A stretch of 64,000 nt of DNA, from assembly GCF_012927165.1 (NCBI RefSeq), contig NZ_JABBGA010000011.1, positions 62,001 to 126,000 of the forward strand, read 5' to 3'. Made by a program: the position numbers and the translations under genes. Below, piece by piece: positions 45,622 through 54,134 of this stretch. The notes beneath the pieces were generated by a model. The model had not been told where the DNA came from, searched no databases, and worked only from the letters and a program-made list of their open reading frames with translations. This stretch comes from Zoogloea dura (GTDB lineage: Bacteria > Pseudomonadota > Gammaproteobacteria > Burkholderiales > Rhodocyclaceae). Position 1 is the stretch's first letter. Each line of letters opens with the position of its first letter.

Positions 45622-46256
45622 GCAGGGTGGCGATCATCGATTACGGCATGGGCAACCTGCGTTCGGTGGCCAAGGCCATCGAGCATGTGTCTGCAGGTGC
45701 CGGCGTGGTGGTGACGGCCGATCCGGCCGAGGTGCTGGCGGCTGAGCGGGTGGTCTTCCCCGGCCAGGGGGCGATGCCCGACTGCATGCGTGAGCTGGAT
45801 GCCCGCGGCCTGCGCCCGGCGGTGCTGGAGGCCGCCCGCAGCAAGCCCTTCCTGGGGATCTGCATCGGCCAGCAGATGCTGTTCGAGCACAGTGAGGAGG
45901 GCAACGTGCCCGGGCTGGGCATCTTCAAGGGCGAAGTCCGGCGCTTCCCGGCAGAAAAAATGGTGGCGGCCGACGGTTCGCGCCTCAAGGTGCCCCACAT
46001 GGGCTGGAACGAGGTCTGGCAGAAGCAGGCCCACCCCCTGTGGGCCGGCATCGAGGATGGGGCCCGCTTCTACTACGTGCACAGTTATTACGTGGACCCG
46101 GCCGACCCGGCACTGGTAGCGGCCACCACCGACTACGGCATCCCCTTTACCGGGGCGGTAGCGCAGGCTAATATCTTCGCCATCCAATTCCACCCGGAAA
46201 AGAGCGCGCAGGCGGGCTTGCAGCTTCTGTCGAACTTCATGTCCTGGAAGCCCTGA
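45618..46256 (+). CDS. hisH: imidazole glycerol phosphate synthase, glutaminase subunit
   Basis: 212 aa from the ATG in the hisB stop. Class-I amidotransferase with [18 protein letters not shown] at the start, the nucleophile Cys in [18 protein letters not shown] and the His-Glu pair in [13 protein letters not shown]. It passes ammonia to HisF. The marC gene found between hisB and hisH in some relatives is absent here. Confidence 0.97.
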   Translation: MSRVAIIDYGMGNLRSVAKAIEHVSAGAGVVVTADPAEVLAAERVVFPGQGAMPDCMRELDARGLRPAVLEAARSKPFLGICIGQQMLFEHSEEGNVPGLGIFKGEVRRFPAEKMVAADGSRLKVPHMGWNEVWQKQAHPLWAGIEDGARFYYVHSYYVDPADPALVAATTDYGIPFTGAVAQANIFAIQFHPEKSAQAGLQLLSNFMSWKP

Positions 46257-46310
46257 CGCCGTTCCTTTCCATCCCGTCGCCTCGTTTCAACTCCTTTACC
46301 GCCCTCTCCT

Positions 46311-47057
46311 ATGCTGCTGATTCCCGCTATCGACCTCAAGGACGGTCACTGCGTGCGCCTGAAACAAGGCGAAATGGACGCCGCCACGGTCTTCTCTGAA
46401 GACCCCGGTGCGATGGCCAGACACTGGATTGACCAAGGCGCCCGGCGCCTGCACCTCGTTGATTTGAATGGTGCTTTTGCCGGAAAGCCGAAGAACGGCG
46501 CTGCCATCAAGTCCATCCTCGACGAAGTGGGCGATGAGATCCCCGTGCAACTCGGTGGGGGCATCCGTGACCTGGATACCATCGAGCGCTACCTGGATGC
46601 CGGCCTGACCTACGTCATCATTGGTACCGCGGCGGTCAAGAACCCCGGTTTCCTGCACGATGCCTGCAGCGCCTTCCCCGGCCACATCATCGTCGGCCTG
46701 GATGCCAAGGACGGCAAGGTCGCGGTGGATGGCTGGTCCAAGCTCACCGGCCATGACGTGGTCGACCTGGCGAAGAAGTTCGAGGATTACGGTGTCGAAG
46801 GCGTGATCTACACCGACATCGGCCGCGACGGCATGCTCTCTGGGGTTAACATCGAGGCCACCGTCAAGCTGGCTCAGGCCCTGCGCATCCCGGTCATCGC
46901 CAGTGGCGGCATCGCCACCATCACCGACGTGGAAGCCTTGTGCGCGGTGGAGTCCGAAGGCATCTCCGGTGCCATCACCGGCCGCGCCATCTACGAGGGC
47001 AGCCTCGATTTCGGCGCCGCCCAGTCGCGGGCCGACGAGCTCAACGGAGCGAGCTGA
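46311..47057 (+). CDS. hisA: ProFAR isomerase
   Basis: 248 aa TIM barrel. The first catalytic Asp is in [16 protein letters not shown] and the second in [17 protein letters not shown]. Phosphate loops LGGGIRD and [10 protein letters not shown] are intact. It isomerises ProFAR to PRFAR. The 54-bp gap from hisH is the longest inside this his block. Confidence 0.97.
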   Translation: MLLIPAIDLKDGHCVRLKQGEMDAATVFSEDPGAMARHWIDQGARRLHLVDLNGAFAGKPKNGAAIKSILDEVGDEIPVQLGGGIRDLDTIERYLDAGLTYVIIGTAAVKNPGFLHDACSAFPGHIIVGLDAKDGKVAVDGWSKLTGHDVVDLAKKFEDYGVEGVIYTDIGRDGMLSGVNIEATVKLAQALRIPVIASGGIATITDVEALCAVESEGISGAITGRAIYEGSLDFGAAQSRADELNGAS

Positions 47058-47061
47058 CCCC

Positions 47062-47820
47062 ATGCTCGCCAAGCGCATCATTCCCTGTCTCGACGTCAGC
47101 GCCGGACGGGTCGTCAAGGGCATCAATTTCGTCGAGCTGCGCGATGCGGGCGATCCGGTCGAAGTGGCGCGCCGCTACGACGAGCAGGGCGCCGACGAGA
47201 TCACCTTCCTCGACATCACGGCCAGTTCGGACGACCGTAACATCATCCTGCACGTGGTGGAGCAGGTGGCCGAACAGGTCTTCATTCCCCTCACCGTCGG
47301 TGGCGGTGTGCGCACTGTCGATGATGTGCGGCGTCTCCTCAATGCCGGTGCCGACAAGGTCAGCATCAACACGGCCGCGGTGAACAACCCGCAGGTGGTG
47401 GCTGATGCCTCCGGCAAGGTGGGCAGCCAGTGCATCGTGGTGGCCATCGACGCCAAGCAGGTCGCGCCGGGCAAGTGGGAGGTCTTCACCCATGGCGGGC
47501 GCAACCGCACCGGCCTGGATGCCATCGACTGGGCCCGCAAGGTCGCTTCCCTCGGAGCCGGCGAGATCCTCCTCACCAGCATGGACCGGGACGGCACCAA
47601 GAACGGCTTCGACCTGGGGCTGACCCGGGCGGTGTCCGACGCGGTGGCGATCCCCGTGATTGCCAGCGGCGGCGTGGGCAACCTGGACCATCTGGCCGAT
47701 GGCGTGACCGAAGGCCGCGCCGATGCCGTGCTGGCCGCCAGCATCTTCCACTTTGGCGAGCACACCGTGCGCGAGGCCAAGGAGCTGATGCGGGCCCGCG
47801 GCATCGAGGTGCGCCTGTGA
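47062..47820 (+). CDS. hisF: imidazole glycerol phosphate synthase, cyclase subunit
   Basis: 252 aa from the ATG at 47062, 4 bp after hisA. TIM barrel with catalytic Asp residues in [19 protein letters not shown] and [10 protein letters not shown]; phosphate loops [11 protein letters not shown] and [13 protein letters not shown]. With HisH it makes IGP and AICAR. It overlaps hisI by 4 bp. Confidence 0.98.
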   Translation: MLAKRIIPCLDVSAGRVVKGINFVELRDAGDPVEVARRYDEQGADEITFLDITASSDDRNIILHVVEQVAEQVFIPLTVGGGVRTVDDVRRLLNAGADKVSINTAAVNNPQVVADASGKVGSQCIVVAIDAKQVAPGKWEVFTHGGRNRTGLDAIDWARKVASLGAGEILLTSMDRDGTKNGFDLGLTRAVSDAVAIPVIASGGVGNLDHLADGVTEGRADAVLAASIFHFGEHTVREAKELMRARGIEVRL

Positions 47821-48221
47821 GTGCCCAGCCTGCTTCCACCGCCTGGCTCGACGAGCTGCTGTGGGACAAGGACGGCCTGATTCCCGCCATCGCCCAGGAT
47901 GCCGTCACCGGCGACGTGCTGATGTTTGCCTGGATGAACCGCGACGCCCTGGCGCGAACGGTTGAAACAGGTGAGGCGGTATATTTCTCGCGTTCCCGCG
48001 GCAGGTTGTGGCACAAGGGCGAAGAGTCCGGTCATACCCAGAAGATCCGCGAGATCCGCATCGATTGCGACAACGACGTGGTGCTTCTGAAGATCGAGCA
48101 GGTGGGTGGGATAGCCTGCCATACCGGGCGGCGTAGCTGCTTCTTTCAGAAGTACTATGCGGACGGCCGCTGGGAGGCTGTCGACCCGGTTCTCAAAGAC
48201 CCGAAGGATATTTACAAATGA
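47817..48221 (+). CDS. hisI: phosphoribosyl-AMP cyclohydrolase
   Basis: 134 aa from a GTG at 47817 in the hisF stop (GTGA overlap). It is a zinc- and magnesium-dependent hydrolase, separate from HisE as in betaproteobacteria. Conserved elements: [38 protein letters not shown], and the Cys-rich [13 protein letters not shown] / [11 protein letters not shown] metal region. It overlaps hisE by 4 bp. Confidence 0.96.
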   Translation: MSAQPASTAWLDELLWDKDGLIPAIAQDAVTGDVLMFAWMNRDALARTVETGEAVYFSRSRGRLWHKGEESGHTQKIREIRIDCDNDVVLLKIEQVGGIACHTGRRSCFFQKYYADGRWEAVDPVLKDPKDIYK

Positions 48222-48544
48222 TCGATATTGAAGTGCTGCACCGTGTGTCCGAGACCCTCGCTGCGCGCAGGGAGGCGAGTCCTGATTCCTCCTATGTGTC
48301 CAGCCTGTTCCACAAGGGCACTGACGCGATCTGCAAGAAGGTGGCCGAAGAGGCAGCCGAAACCATCATGGCGGCCAAGGACAAGGACCTGCTCCATGTG
48401 GTCTGGGAAGTGACTGATGTGTGGTTCCACACCATGGTGCTGCTGACCCATTTCGGTCTTTCGGTGGACGACGTGCTGGCCGAGTTCCGGCGTCGCGAGG
48501 GTGTATCGGGGATAGACGAGAAAAAGTCGCGAACTGCCAAGTAA
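48218..48544 (+). CDS. hisE: phosphoribosyl-ATP pyrophosphatase
   Basis: 108 aa all-alpha MazG-like pyrophosphohydrolase. The helix [20 protein letters not shown] followed by [14 protein letters not shown] carries the metal-binding Glu residues. It converts PR-ATP to PR-AMP, the second histidine step. Last his gene of this block; the HIT-family gene begins 12 bp later. Confidence 0.96.
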   Translation: MIDIEVLHRVSETLAARREASPDSSYVSSLFHKGTDAICKKVAEEAAETIMAAKDKDLLHVVWEVTDVWFHTMVLLTHFGLSVDDVLAEFRRREGVSGIDEKKSRTAK

Positions 48545-48556
48545 GGAAAGAGTCTC

Positions 48557-48904
48557 ATGCAGGATTGCCTGTTCTGCCGTATCGTGCGCGGGGAAATCCC
48601 CGCTGCCCGGGTGTACGAGGACGAACTGGTGCTGGCCTTCAAGGACATCCAGCCGCAGCGTCCGGTGCACGTGCTGGTCATCCCCAAGCGCCACATCACC
48701 TCCCTGGCCGACGCCACCGAGGCCGATACGGAAACCCTGGGGCGGATGCTGGTGGTTGCCGGCCGGATTGCTGTTGATCAAGGCAGCACCGACGGGTTCC
48801 GGTCCATCATCAACACCGGTCGCGTCGGCGGGCAGGAAGTCATGCATGTGCACATGCACATAGTAGGTGGGCAGGAGCCTGTCGGGCCGATGCTTAAACG
48901 GTAG
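48557..48904 (+). CDS. HIT-family nucleotide hydrolase (HinT-like)
   Basis: 115 aa with AAGGAA before the ATG. The histidine triad is in GGQEVMHVHMHIVGG, and the N-terminal CLFCRIVRGEIPAARVYED has the zinc-type cysteines of the HinT branch. HinT proteins cleave AMP-lysine and other purine phosphoramidates. Location between hisE and tatA is usual for betaproteobacteria. Confidence 0.96.
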   Translation: MQDCLFCRIVRGEIPAARVYEDELVLAFKDIQPQRPVHVLVIPKRHITSLADATEADTETLGRMLVVAGRIAVDQGSTDGFRSIINTGRVGGQEVMHVHMHIVGGQEPVGPMLKR

Positions 48905-48921
48905 TTTTCCAGGAGATTTGA

Positions 48922-49149
48922 ATGGGTTCCTTCAGCATTTGGCACTGGCTGATCGTGTTGGTGATCGTCATGCTCGTGTTTGGTACCAAGAAGCTCCGCA
49001 ACATCGGGCAGGATCTCGGTGGTGCGGTCAAGGGTTTCAAGGACGGCATGAAAGAGGCCGACCAACCGGGCAGCGATGCCAACCAGAAGATTGCCGGCGG
49101 CACCGGCCAGACCATCGACGCCGAAGCCAGGGAAAAGAACAAGTCCTGA
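48922..49149 (+). CDS. tatA: twin-arginine translocase subunit TatA
   Basis: 75 aa with AGGAG 7 bp before the ATG. One N-terminal membrane helix ([20 protein letters not shown]), then the Phe-Gly hinge and the amphipathic helix [20 protein letters not shown], then a short charged tail. TatA oligomers form the Tat translocation pathway for folded proteins. It is followed by an intrinsic terminator before tatB. Confidence 0.97.
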   Translation: MGSFSIWHWLIVLVIVMLVFGTKKLRNIGQDLGGAVKGFKDGMKEADQPGSDANQKIAGGTGQTIDAEAREKNKS

Positions 49150-49171
49150 TCCCGGCCCGCGGCAGGCGCGG

Positions 49172-49194
49172 AAAAGGGGCGGGCAGCCCCTTTT
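49172..49194 (+). terminator. intrinsic terminator between tatA and tatB
   Basis: AAAAGGGGC and GCCCCTTTT make a 9-bp stem with a GGGCA loop, followed by a further T and CGTTT. It starts 22 bp after the tatA stop and 76 bp before tatB. Confidence 0.8.
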
Positions 49195-49247
49195 TCGTTT
49201 GTGCCGCCCGTCCCCGTATTGCGTATCTCAATTCTTAGGCGAATCGG

Positions 49248-49823
49248 ATGTTCGACATCGGTTTTTCGGAGCTCATGGTCATCGGCATCGTGGCGCTGCT
49301 GGTGCTCGGCCCCGAGCGGCTCCCCAAGGTGGCCCGGACCACCGGGCACCTGCTCGGCCGTCTGCAGCGTTATGTCTCTGATGTGAAGTCGGACATCAAC
49401 CGGGAGATGCAGCTCGAGGAGCTCAAGAAGCTCCAGGACGAGGCTCGCCAGGCGGCGATGTCCATGGAGACGAACATCCGCTCCCAGGTCGCGGAGGTGG
49501 AGCAGGGGGTTTCGTCTTCCCTCCAGAGCGCATCGTCCGCGGTGTCCGGGCTGGAGGACAGCTTCAAGGCTGCGGCTGAACCGTCGGCAGCTGAGTCTCC
49601 GGCGGCCCTCAGCGATGCGGAGGCTGCCGCCCGCCTTGATCAGCAGCTTGCCGAGGCGGAGAGCCAGTCCGGCTTTGCCGCTTTTCCCGAGACTGCCCCC
49701 GGCGCGCCGTCCGCAGCCGTCGCCGAGGATCCTGCCGCTCCGGTGGTGGATGAGCGGCAGCTCGGCCTGAATTTCGATCATTCCGCCATGCCCACCACGC
49801 CCACCCGGAACACTCAGTCATGA
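49248..49823 (+). CDS. tatB: twin-arginine translocase subunit TatB
   Basis: 191 aa. The N-terminal helix FSELMVIGIVALLVLGPERL has the TatB-specific Glu and the Gly-Pro hinge; an amphipathic helix follows and a long Ala/Glu-rich disordered tail fills the rest. TatB with TatC binds Tat signal peptides. It overlaps tatC by 4 bp. Confidence 0.96.
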   Translation: MFDIGFSELMVIGIVALLVLGPERLPKVARTTGHLLGRLQRYVSDVKSDINREMQLEELKKLQDEARQAAMSMETNIRSQVAEVEQGVSSSLQSASSAVSGLEDSFKAAAEPSAAESPAALSDAEAAARLDQQLAEAESQSGFAAFPETAPGAPSAAVAEDPAAPVVDERQLGLNFDHSAMPTTPTRNTQS

Positions 49824-50557
49824 GCGGCCAGGAAGATACCTTCATTTCCCACCTGGTCGAGCTGCGAGACCGCCTGCTGCGTGCGGTGGTGGCGGTGGTC
49901 ATCGTGTTTGCCGGCCTGATGCCGTGGGCCGGCGACATCTACGACATCCTCGCCCACCCGATGATGCAGGCGCTGCCCGAAGGCACCCGCATGATCGCGA
50001 CCGGGGTGGTCACACCCTTCTTCGTGCCCATGAAGGTGACCCTGATGGTTGCCTTCGTGATCGCCCTGCCTTTCGTGCTCTACCAGGCCTGGTGTTTCAT
50101 CGCGCCGGGACTCTATGCCCACGAGAAGCGTCTCGGGCTGCCGCTGGTGGTGGGCAGCACGGTGCTGTTCCTGGCGGGCATGGCCTTCTGCTACTTCTTC
50201 GTGTTTGGCACCGTCTTCAGTTTCATTGCCCAGTTCGCGCCCAAGAGCATCACCCCGGCACCGGATATAGAGCAGTACCTGTCCTTCGTGATGTCCATGT
50301 TCCTGGCCTTCGGTATCACCTTCGAGGTGCCGGTGTTCGTCATCGTACTGGTCAAGCTCGGGGTGGTCGATGTGGCCAAGCTCAAGGAGGCGCGTCCCTA
50401 CGTGATCGTCGGCGCCTTCGTGGTGGCTGCCGTGGTGACGCCGCCGGACGTGGTCTCCCAGTTGATGCTGGCGATCCCCATGTGCCTGCTGTACGAGCTG
50501 GGGATCTTCCTGGCGCGCTTCGTCACCGCCAGGCGCAGCGAAGCGGTCAGCGACTGA
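49820..50557 (+). CDS. tatC: twin-arginine translocase subunit TatC
   Basis: 245 aa with six membrane helices. The cytoplasmic N-terminus TFISHLVELRDRLLRAVVAV is the conserved signal-peptide-binding segment, and the first periplasmic loop and PFVLYQAWCFIAPGLYAHEK helix-2/3 region are typical. It is the receptor core of the Tat translocase in the inner membrane. Starts in the tatB stop. Confidence 0.97.
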   Translation: MSGQEDTFISHLVELRDRLLRAVVAVVIVFAGLMPWAGDIYDILAHPMMQALPEGTRMIATGVVTPFFVPMKVTLMVAFVIALPFVLYQAWCFIAPGLYAHEKRLGLPLVVGSTVLFLAGMAFCYFFVFGTVFSFIAQFAPKSITPAPDIEQYLSFVMSMFLAFGITFEVPVFVIVLVKLGVVDVAKLKEARPYVIVGAFVVAAVVTPPDVVSQLMLAIPMCLLYELGIFLARFVTARRSEAVSD

Positions 50558-50631
50558 GTCCTGCCAATCTGTCCTCAAGGTGGCGGGCTGGCACCCGATA
50601 ACATGGCAATCGAATTTCCCGGTTTGCCTTC

Positions 50632-51300
50632 ATGTCTTCGGCCAATGTCCGCCTCAAGCTGCACTTCGATCTCGATCTGGCCGTTCCGGCCCAACTGAGT
50701 GCACTCGATCACGAGCGTTTGTGCAAGGCGTTTGCCACCGCGCTTGGCGCAACCGTCATCCAGGGGCTGCCGGTCATTGCCGGCAAGCAGCTGGGCAAGG
50801 CCGGCATCACGGTGGTGGGCAGCCACCATCACCTGGACGCGGTCAGCCTGGTGGCCCAGACAGTGGACCGGCGCCGGATCATCGCCGTGGCCCCGCACCT
50901 GACCGACAAGGAGGTGGATCTCCTGGCGGCGAAGGCGGCACCCAAACTGCCGGCCAGTCCCTCCGAGGCGTCCGGCTATCTGCGTCGCCAGGCCCTGGCG
51001 CTGGTCAATGAATACCGTCTCGTCCCCTGCTCGGTTGCGGCGTTGCTCAGCAGCGGCCAGCCCACCCGCATTGCGGGGCGTCTCAACCTCACCAACGGCC
51101 ATATCTTTCTCGGCGAAGAGCACCGCCAGACCCGTCTCCAGGCCAACCAGGGGCCGCTGGAGGTCAGCATTGAGGGTACCTCGATCGTGGTGGCTGCGGA
51201 GAGCTCCGGGCATACCCTTACCGGGCCGGTGCTGGACGTGCAGGTGCCTGTCCTGGTGCCCCATCGCGACGCGCTGATTGCGCTCTGGCAGGCGGCCTGA
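50632..51300 (+). CDS. conserved-looking protein of unknown function
   Basis: 222 aa, no recognised domain. Residues 1-125 look mixed alpha/beta (TALGATVIQGLPVIAGKQLG, ITVVGSHHHLDAVSLVAQTV); residues about 130-222 look beta-rich with a repeated hydrophobic-strand rhythm (RIAGRLNLTNGHIFLGEE, GPVLDVQVPVLVPHRDALI). There is no signal peptide or membrane segment. The codon pattern matches the neighbours, so the gene is probably real. It lies 75 bp after tatC on the same strand. Confidence 0.65.
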   Translation: MSSANVRLKLHFDLDLAVPAQLSALDHERLCKAFATALGATVIQGLPVIAGKQLGKAGITVVGSHHHLDAVSLVAQTVDRRRIIAVAPHLTDKEVDLLAAKAAPKLPASPSEASGYLRRQALALVNEYRLVPCSVAALLSSGQPTRIAGRLNLTNGHIFLGEEHRQTRLQANQGPLEVSIEGTSIVVAAESSGHTLTGPVLDVQVPVLVPHRDALIALWQAA

Positions 51301-51360
51301 CGCGCTTTTGCCGGTCAGTGCCAAATGCGTCATGCCCGTGCTCCATGGTGTGGGTCGATC

Positions 51361-51376
51361 CGAGAACTAGTTCTCG
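51361..51376. promoter_or_regulatory. perfect 16-bp palindrome upstream of a small gene
   Basis: CGAGAACTAGTTCTCG is a perfect dyad, 60 bp before the small gene at 51436. The central GAACTAGTTC also forms the middle of the 46-bp palindrome at 15616-15661. It may be an operator; no regulator is identified. Confidence 0.35.
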
Positions 51377-51435
51377 ATCAATCCGGGCGATCTGGCCGAT
51401 CCTGTTCACCAAGGAAAGAAATCTTGGAGACGGTG

Positions 51436-51642
51436 ATGTACAAGCGCTTGAACAACCCGGAATGCAATGCGAATGAGCGAGGTCTGGAGCGGCGCTCAGG
51501 TTCCGACCGGCGCCAGCGGGAAGGACGCTCCCCCACCGGTTACGAGCGTCGTCGGCAAGTCGAGCAGCGCGCCATCGAGGTCGTTGAGCTGTTCCTGTCC
51601 AGGGAGGCGCTGGAGATGCTCAAGGAGAAGTGGCGGCATTGA
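51436..51642 (+). CDS. small arginine-rich protein of unknown function
   Basis: 68 aa from the ATG at 51436, which has GGAG 8 bp upstream; the longer upstream frame begins before the palindrome and lacks a ribosome site. The central part is strongly basic with paired Arg motifs (ERRSGSDRRQREGRSPTGY). The C-terminal third is a likely helix (RAIEVVELFLSREALEMLKE). It might bind nucleic acid or a partner protein, but no family was recognised. A strong terminator follows 53 bp downstream. Confidence 0.6.
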   Translation: MYKRLNNPECNANERGLERRSGSDRRQREGRSPTGYERRRQVEQRAIEVVELFLSREALEMLKEKWRH

Positions 51643-51694
51643 TCTCCCTGTTCGCCGGCCTGTAGGGCCGAATCCGATCGTTTGAATTATCAGG

Positions 51695-51724
51695 AACCCC
51701 CGCCGGTGCGAGCCGGCGGGGGTT
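51695..51724 (+). terminator. intrinsic terminator after the arginine-rich gene
   Basis: AACCCCCGCCGG and CCGGCGGGGGTT make a 12-bp stem with a TGCGAG loop, followed by TTT. It insulates the following lipocalin/photolyase cluster. Confidence 0.9.
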
Positions 51725-51774
51725 TTTCATTGTTTGTGGCCATGGCCGGAATTCCGGAGTTGCGCGGAATTTGA

Positions 51775-51804
51775 TTGGACAAATTGTGTTTTTGTCCTGG
51801 ACAA
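51775..51804 (+). promoter_or_regulatory. candidate operator with three alternating half-sites before the lipocalin gene
   Basis: GGACAAA (51777-51783), TTTGTCC (51791-51797) and GGACAA (51799-51804) alternate in orientation, giving two overlapping dyads: one with a 7-nt centre and TTGTCC-T-GGACAA with a 1-nt centre. It ends 26 bp before the gene, in the place of a promoter. The region is strikingly AT-rich compared with the rest of the window. A MerR-type light regulator such as LitR/CarH would be a fitting ligand, by inference from the regulon content. Confidence 0.4.
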
Positions 51805-51830
51805 TAATGATTCGAATTTTTGATTTGTCC

Positions 51831-52400
51831 ATGATGAAAAAACTGGCGCACTGCGCCCGCGGATGGGGCCTGGCCCTGTCGCTCGCCTTGCCTGCCCTGG
51901 TGACGGGCTGTGCATCGATCGGCCCGCCGCCAGGCGTCACGCCGGTGGCTCCCTTCGACTTTTCGCGCTACCAGGGGCGGTGGTACGAGCTTGCCCGTCT
52001 GGATCACAGCTTCGAGCGTGGCATGACCGATGTCTCGGCGGTGTACAGCATCCAGCCGGACGGTAGTGTGCGCGTGGTGAACCGGGGCTTCGATCCCTCA
52101 GCCGGGCGGTGGCGCGAGGCGGTGGGAAAGGCCTTGTTCAGTGGCATGCCGACCACGGGGTCGCTCAAGGTGTCGTTCTTCGGGCCCTTCTACGGCGGCT
52201 ATCACGTGGTGGCCCTGGATGCGGCGTATCGATGGGCCCTGGTGATGGGCCCCGACCGCAGCTACTGCTGGATTCTGGCGCGCGACAAGCAGCTTGATCC
52301 CGTGCAGCGCGAAGTCATCACCACGCAGGCGAAGGCGTTGGGGATCGACACCGCCGCGCTGATCTGGGTGGCGCACGAGCGCCAGGATTCCACTCCCTGA
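51831..52400 (+). CDS. lipocalin (Blc-like) outer-membrane lipoprotein
   Basis: 189 aa from the ATG at 51831 (a second ATG follows directly). A lipoprotein signal ends at ALVTGC, with the lipidated Cys near residue 27. The lipocalin signature is SRYQGRWYELARLDHSFERG, and later DRSYCWILARDKQLD matches the conserved second motif. Bacterial lipocalins bind fatty acids or lysophospholipids at the outer membrane. It is the first gene of the photoreactivation cluster and lies 18 bp before the photolyase-like gene. No clear ribosome site is seen. Confidence 0.92.
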   Translation: MMKKLAHCARGWGLALSLALPALVTGCASIGPPPGVTPVAPFDFSRYQGRWYELARLDHSFERGMTDVSAVYSIQPDGSVRVVNRGFDPSAGRWREAVGKALFSGMPTTGSLKVSFFGPFYGGYHVVALDAAYRWALVMGPDRSYCWILARDKQLDPVQREVITTQAKALGIDTAALIWVAHERQDSTP

Positions 52401-52418
52401 GCCTGCTGAGCCTGCGCC

Positions 52419-53969
52419 ATGACCTACTCCGTCGTCTGGTTCAAGCGTGACCTGCGGGTCCACGACCACGCCCCCTTGCTCCAGGCCGCCCGGCGCGGTC
52501 CCGTGCTGTGCCTGTACGTTGTGGAACCCAGCCTCTGGGCGCAGCCGGACTGCGCCCTGCAGCACTATCTCTTCCTGGAGGAGAGCCTGCGCGACCTCGC
52601 CCGGCAACTGCGTCACTGCGGAGCAGAGCTACAGATCGCCGTGGGTGAGATGACACAGGTGCTGGGGCGCCTGCATGCCCTTGCTCCCTTTGAGACCCTG
52701 TTGTCGCACGAGGAAACCGGCAACGGCCATACCTTCGCGCGCGATCGGGCCGTTGCCCGCTGGTGCCGTGAGCAGGGGGTGGCCTGGCAGGAGTGGCCTC
52801 AGCACGGTGTCGTTCGACGCCTGTCTTCACGTGATCTCTGGAGCGCCCGGTGGCAGGCGCACATGCAGGCCCCGTGCCTGCCGGCGCTGCTACCGGGGAG
52901 TCTGCGGGGCTGCGGCTTGCCCTGGCCCGCCCAGGCCTGGCCAGCGGCAGATGAGCTTGGCCTCGCCGCGCATGACCCACCCCGACGCCAACGTGGCGGG
53001 CGCACCCCGGGCGGGCAGGTGCTGCAGGATTTCCTGGGGGAGCGCAGCCGTCAGTACCGGGGCGGCATCTCGTCCCCGCTGATGGCACCCACTGCCTGTT
53101 CGCGGCTGTCGCCCTATCTTGCCCTGGGCTCCCTGAGCATGCGCGAGGTGGTGCAGGCTACCAAACACCGCATCGCGGAGATCAGCGACGCTGCGGTGCC
53201 GGATTCGGCCTGGCAGCGCCAGGGGCTGACGGCCTTCCTGAGCCGCCTGCACTGGCACTGCCACTTCATCCAGAAGCTCGAATCCGAGCCTGCGCTGGAG
53301 TTCCGGAACCTGCACCGGGGCTACGACGGGCTGCGTGAAAGCGAGTGGAGCGAGGCGCATTTTGCCGCTTTGGTGGCCGGGCGCACGGGCTGGCCCATGG
53401 TGGATGCCTGCGTTGCCATGCTGCGTGAGACGGGGTGGATCAATTTCCGGATGCGCGCAATGCTGGTCTCTGTGGCTGCGTATCCGCTGTGGTTGCATTG
53501 GCGCCCGGTCGGCCTGTGGCTGGCGCGGCAGTTCCTGGATTACGAGCCCGGCATCCACTGGAGCCAGATGCAGATGCAGGCCGGCACCACCGGCATCAAC
53601 ACGACGCGCGTGTACAACCCCGTCAAGCAGGCCCAGGACCATGACCCGAAGGGCCGGTTCGTTCGCCGTTGGCTGCCCGCCCTGCGCCGCGTGCCCGACG
53701 CCTGGCTGCTGCAGCCCTGGCGCATGCCGGCCGACGTGCAGGCGCGCTGCGGCGTGCGCGTGGGGCAGGAGATTCCTGCTCCCCTGGTGGAACTGGACGT
53801 CGCCACCCGCGAGGCCAAGGCCCGTGTCCATGCCCTGCGGGCCCAGGCGGAAGTGCGTGCCGCGAAGGCGGCCATCGTCGACAAGCACGGCTCGCGCCTG
53901 GCGCGGAGCACGCGTGAGCAGCGTCTGCCGCCCGCCCCGGACCCCCGGCAGCAGAGCCTGGACTTCTGA
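52419..53969 (+). CDS. divergent cryptochrome/photolyase-family flavoprotein
   Basis: 516 aa. The N-terminal photolyase Rossmann domain starts SVVWFKRDLRVHDHAPLLQA. The FAD-binding helical domain has RTGWPMVDACVAMLRETGWI, but the usual Trp-Met-His-Asn-Arg motif reads TGWINFRMRAM, and the next conserved segment reads YEPGIHWSQMQMQAGTTGIN. This is not the canonical class I CPD photolyase sequence, so the substrate (CPD, 6-4, or sensing only) cannot be assigned. The C-terminal 120 residues are Arg/Ala-rich. It is 18 bp after the lipocalin gene and 3 bp before the DUF2256 gene. Confidence 0.88.
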   Translation: MTYSVVWFKRDLRVHDHAPLLQAARRGPVLCLYVVEPSLWAQPDCALQHYLFLEESLRDLARQLRHCGAELQIAVGEMTQVLGRLHALAPFETLLSHEETGNGHTFARDRAVARWCREQGVAWQEWPQHGVVRRLSSRDLWSARWQAHMQAPCLPALLPGSLRGCGLPWPAQAWPAADELGLAAHDPPRRQRGGRTPGGQVLQDFLGERSRQYRGGISSPLMAPTACSRLSPYLALGSLSMREVVQATKHRIAEISDAAVPDSAWQRQGLTAFLSRLHWHCHFIQKLESEPALEFRNLHRGYDGLRESEWSEAHFAALVAGRTGWPMVDACVAMLRETGWINFRMRAMLVSVAAYPLWLHWRPVGLWLARQFLDYEPGIHWSQMQMQAGTTGINTTRVYNPVKQAQDHDPKGRFVRRWLPALRRVPDAWLLQPWRMPADVQARCGVRVGQEIPAPLVELDVATREAKARVHALRAQAEVRAAKAAIVDKHGSRLARSTREQRLPPAPDPRQQSLDF

Positions 53970-53972
53970 GTC

Positions 53973-54134
53973 ATGCACAAGAAGCCACACCTGCCCCGGA
54001 AGCTGTGCCCGCACTGCGGCCTGCCCTTCGCCTGGCGCAGGAAATGGGCGCGAAGCTGGAGCGAGGTGAAGTACTGCTCCGAACGCTGCCGCAGCGCCCA
54101 CCGGCGCGGCAGCGGCAGCAGGGAGGTCGCATGA
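53973..54134 (+). CDS. DUF2256 small zinc-finger-like protein
   Basis: 53 aa, a very short gene between two photolyase-type genes. It starts [20 protein letters not shown] and has CPHC followed by KYCSERCR, a four-cysteine zinc-binding pattern typical of DUF2256, with the family's WRRKWARSW centre. DUF2256 genes are regularly found next to DASH or Fe-S photolyases; the function is unknown. The stop overlaps the DASH cryptochrome start (ATGA). Confidence 0.92.
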   Translation: MHKKPHLPRKLCPHCGLPFAWRRKWARSWSEVKYCSERCRSAHRRGSGSREVA

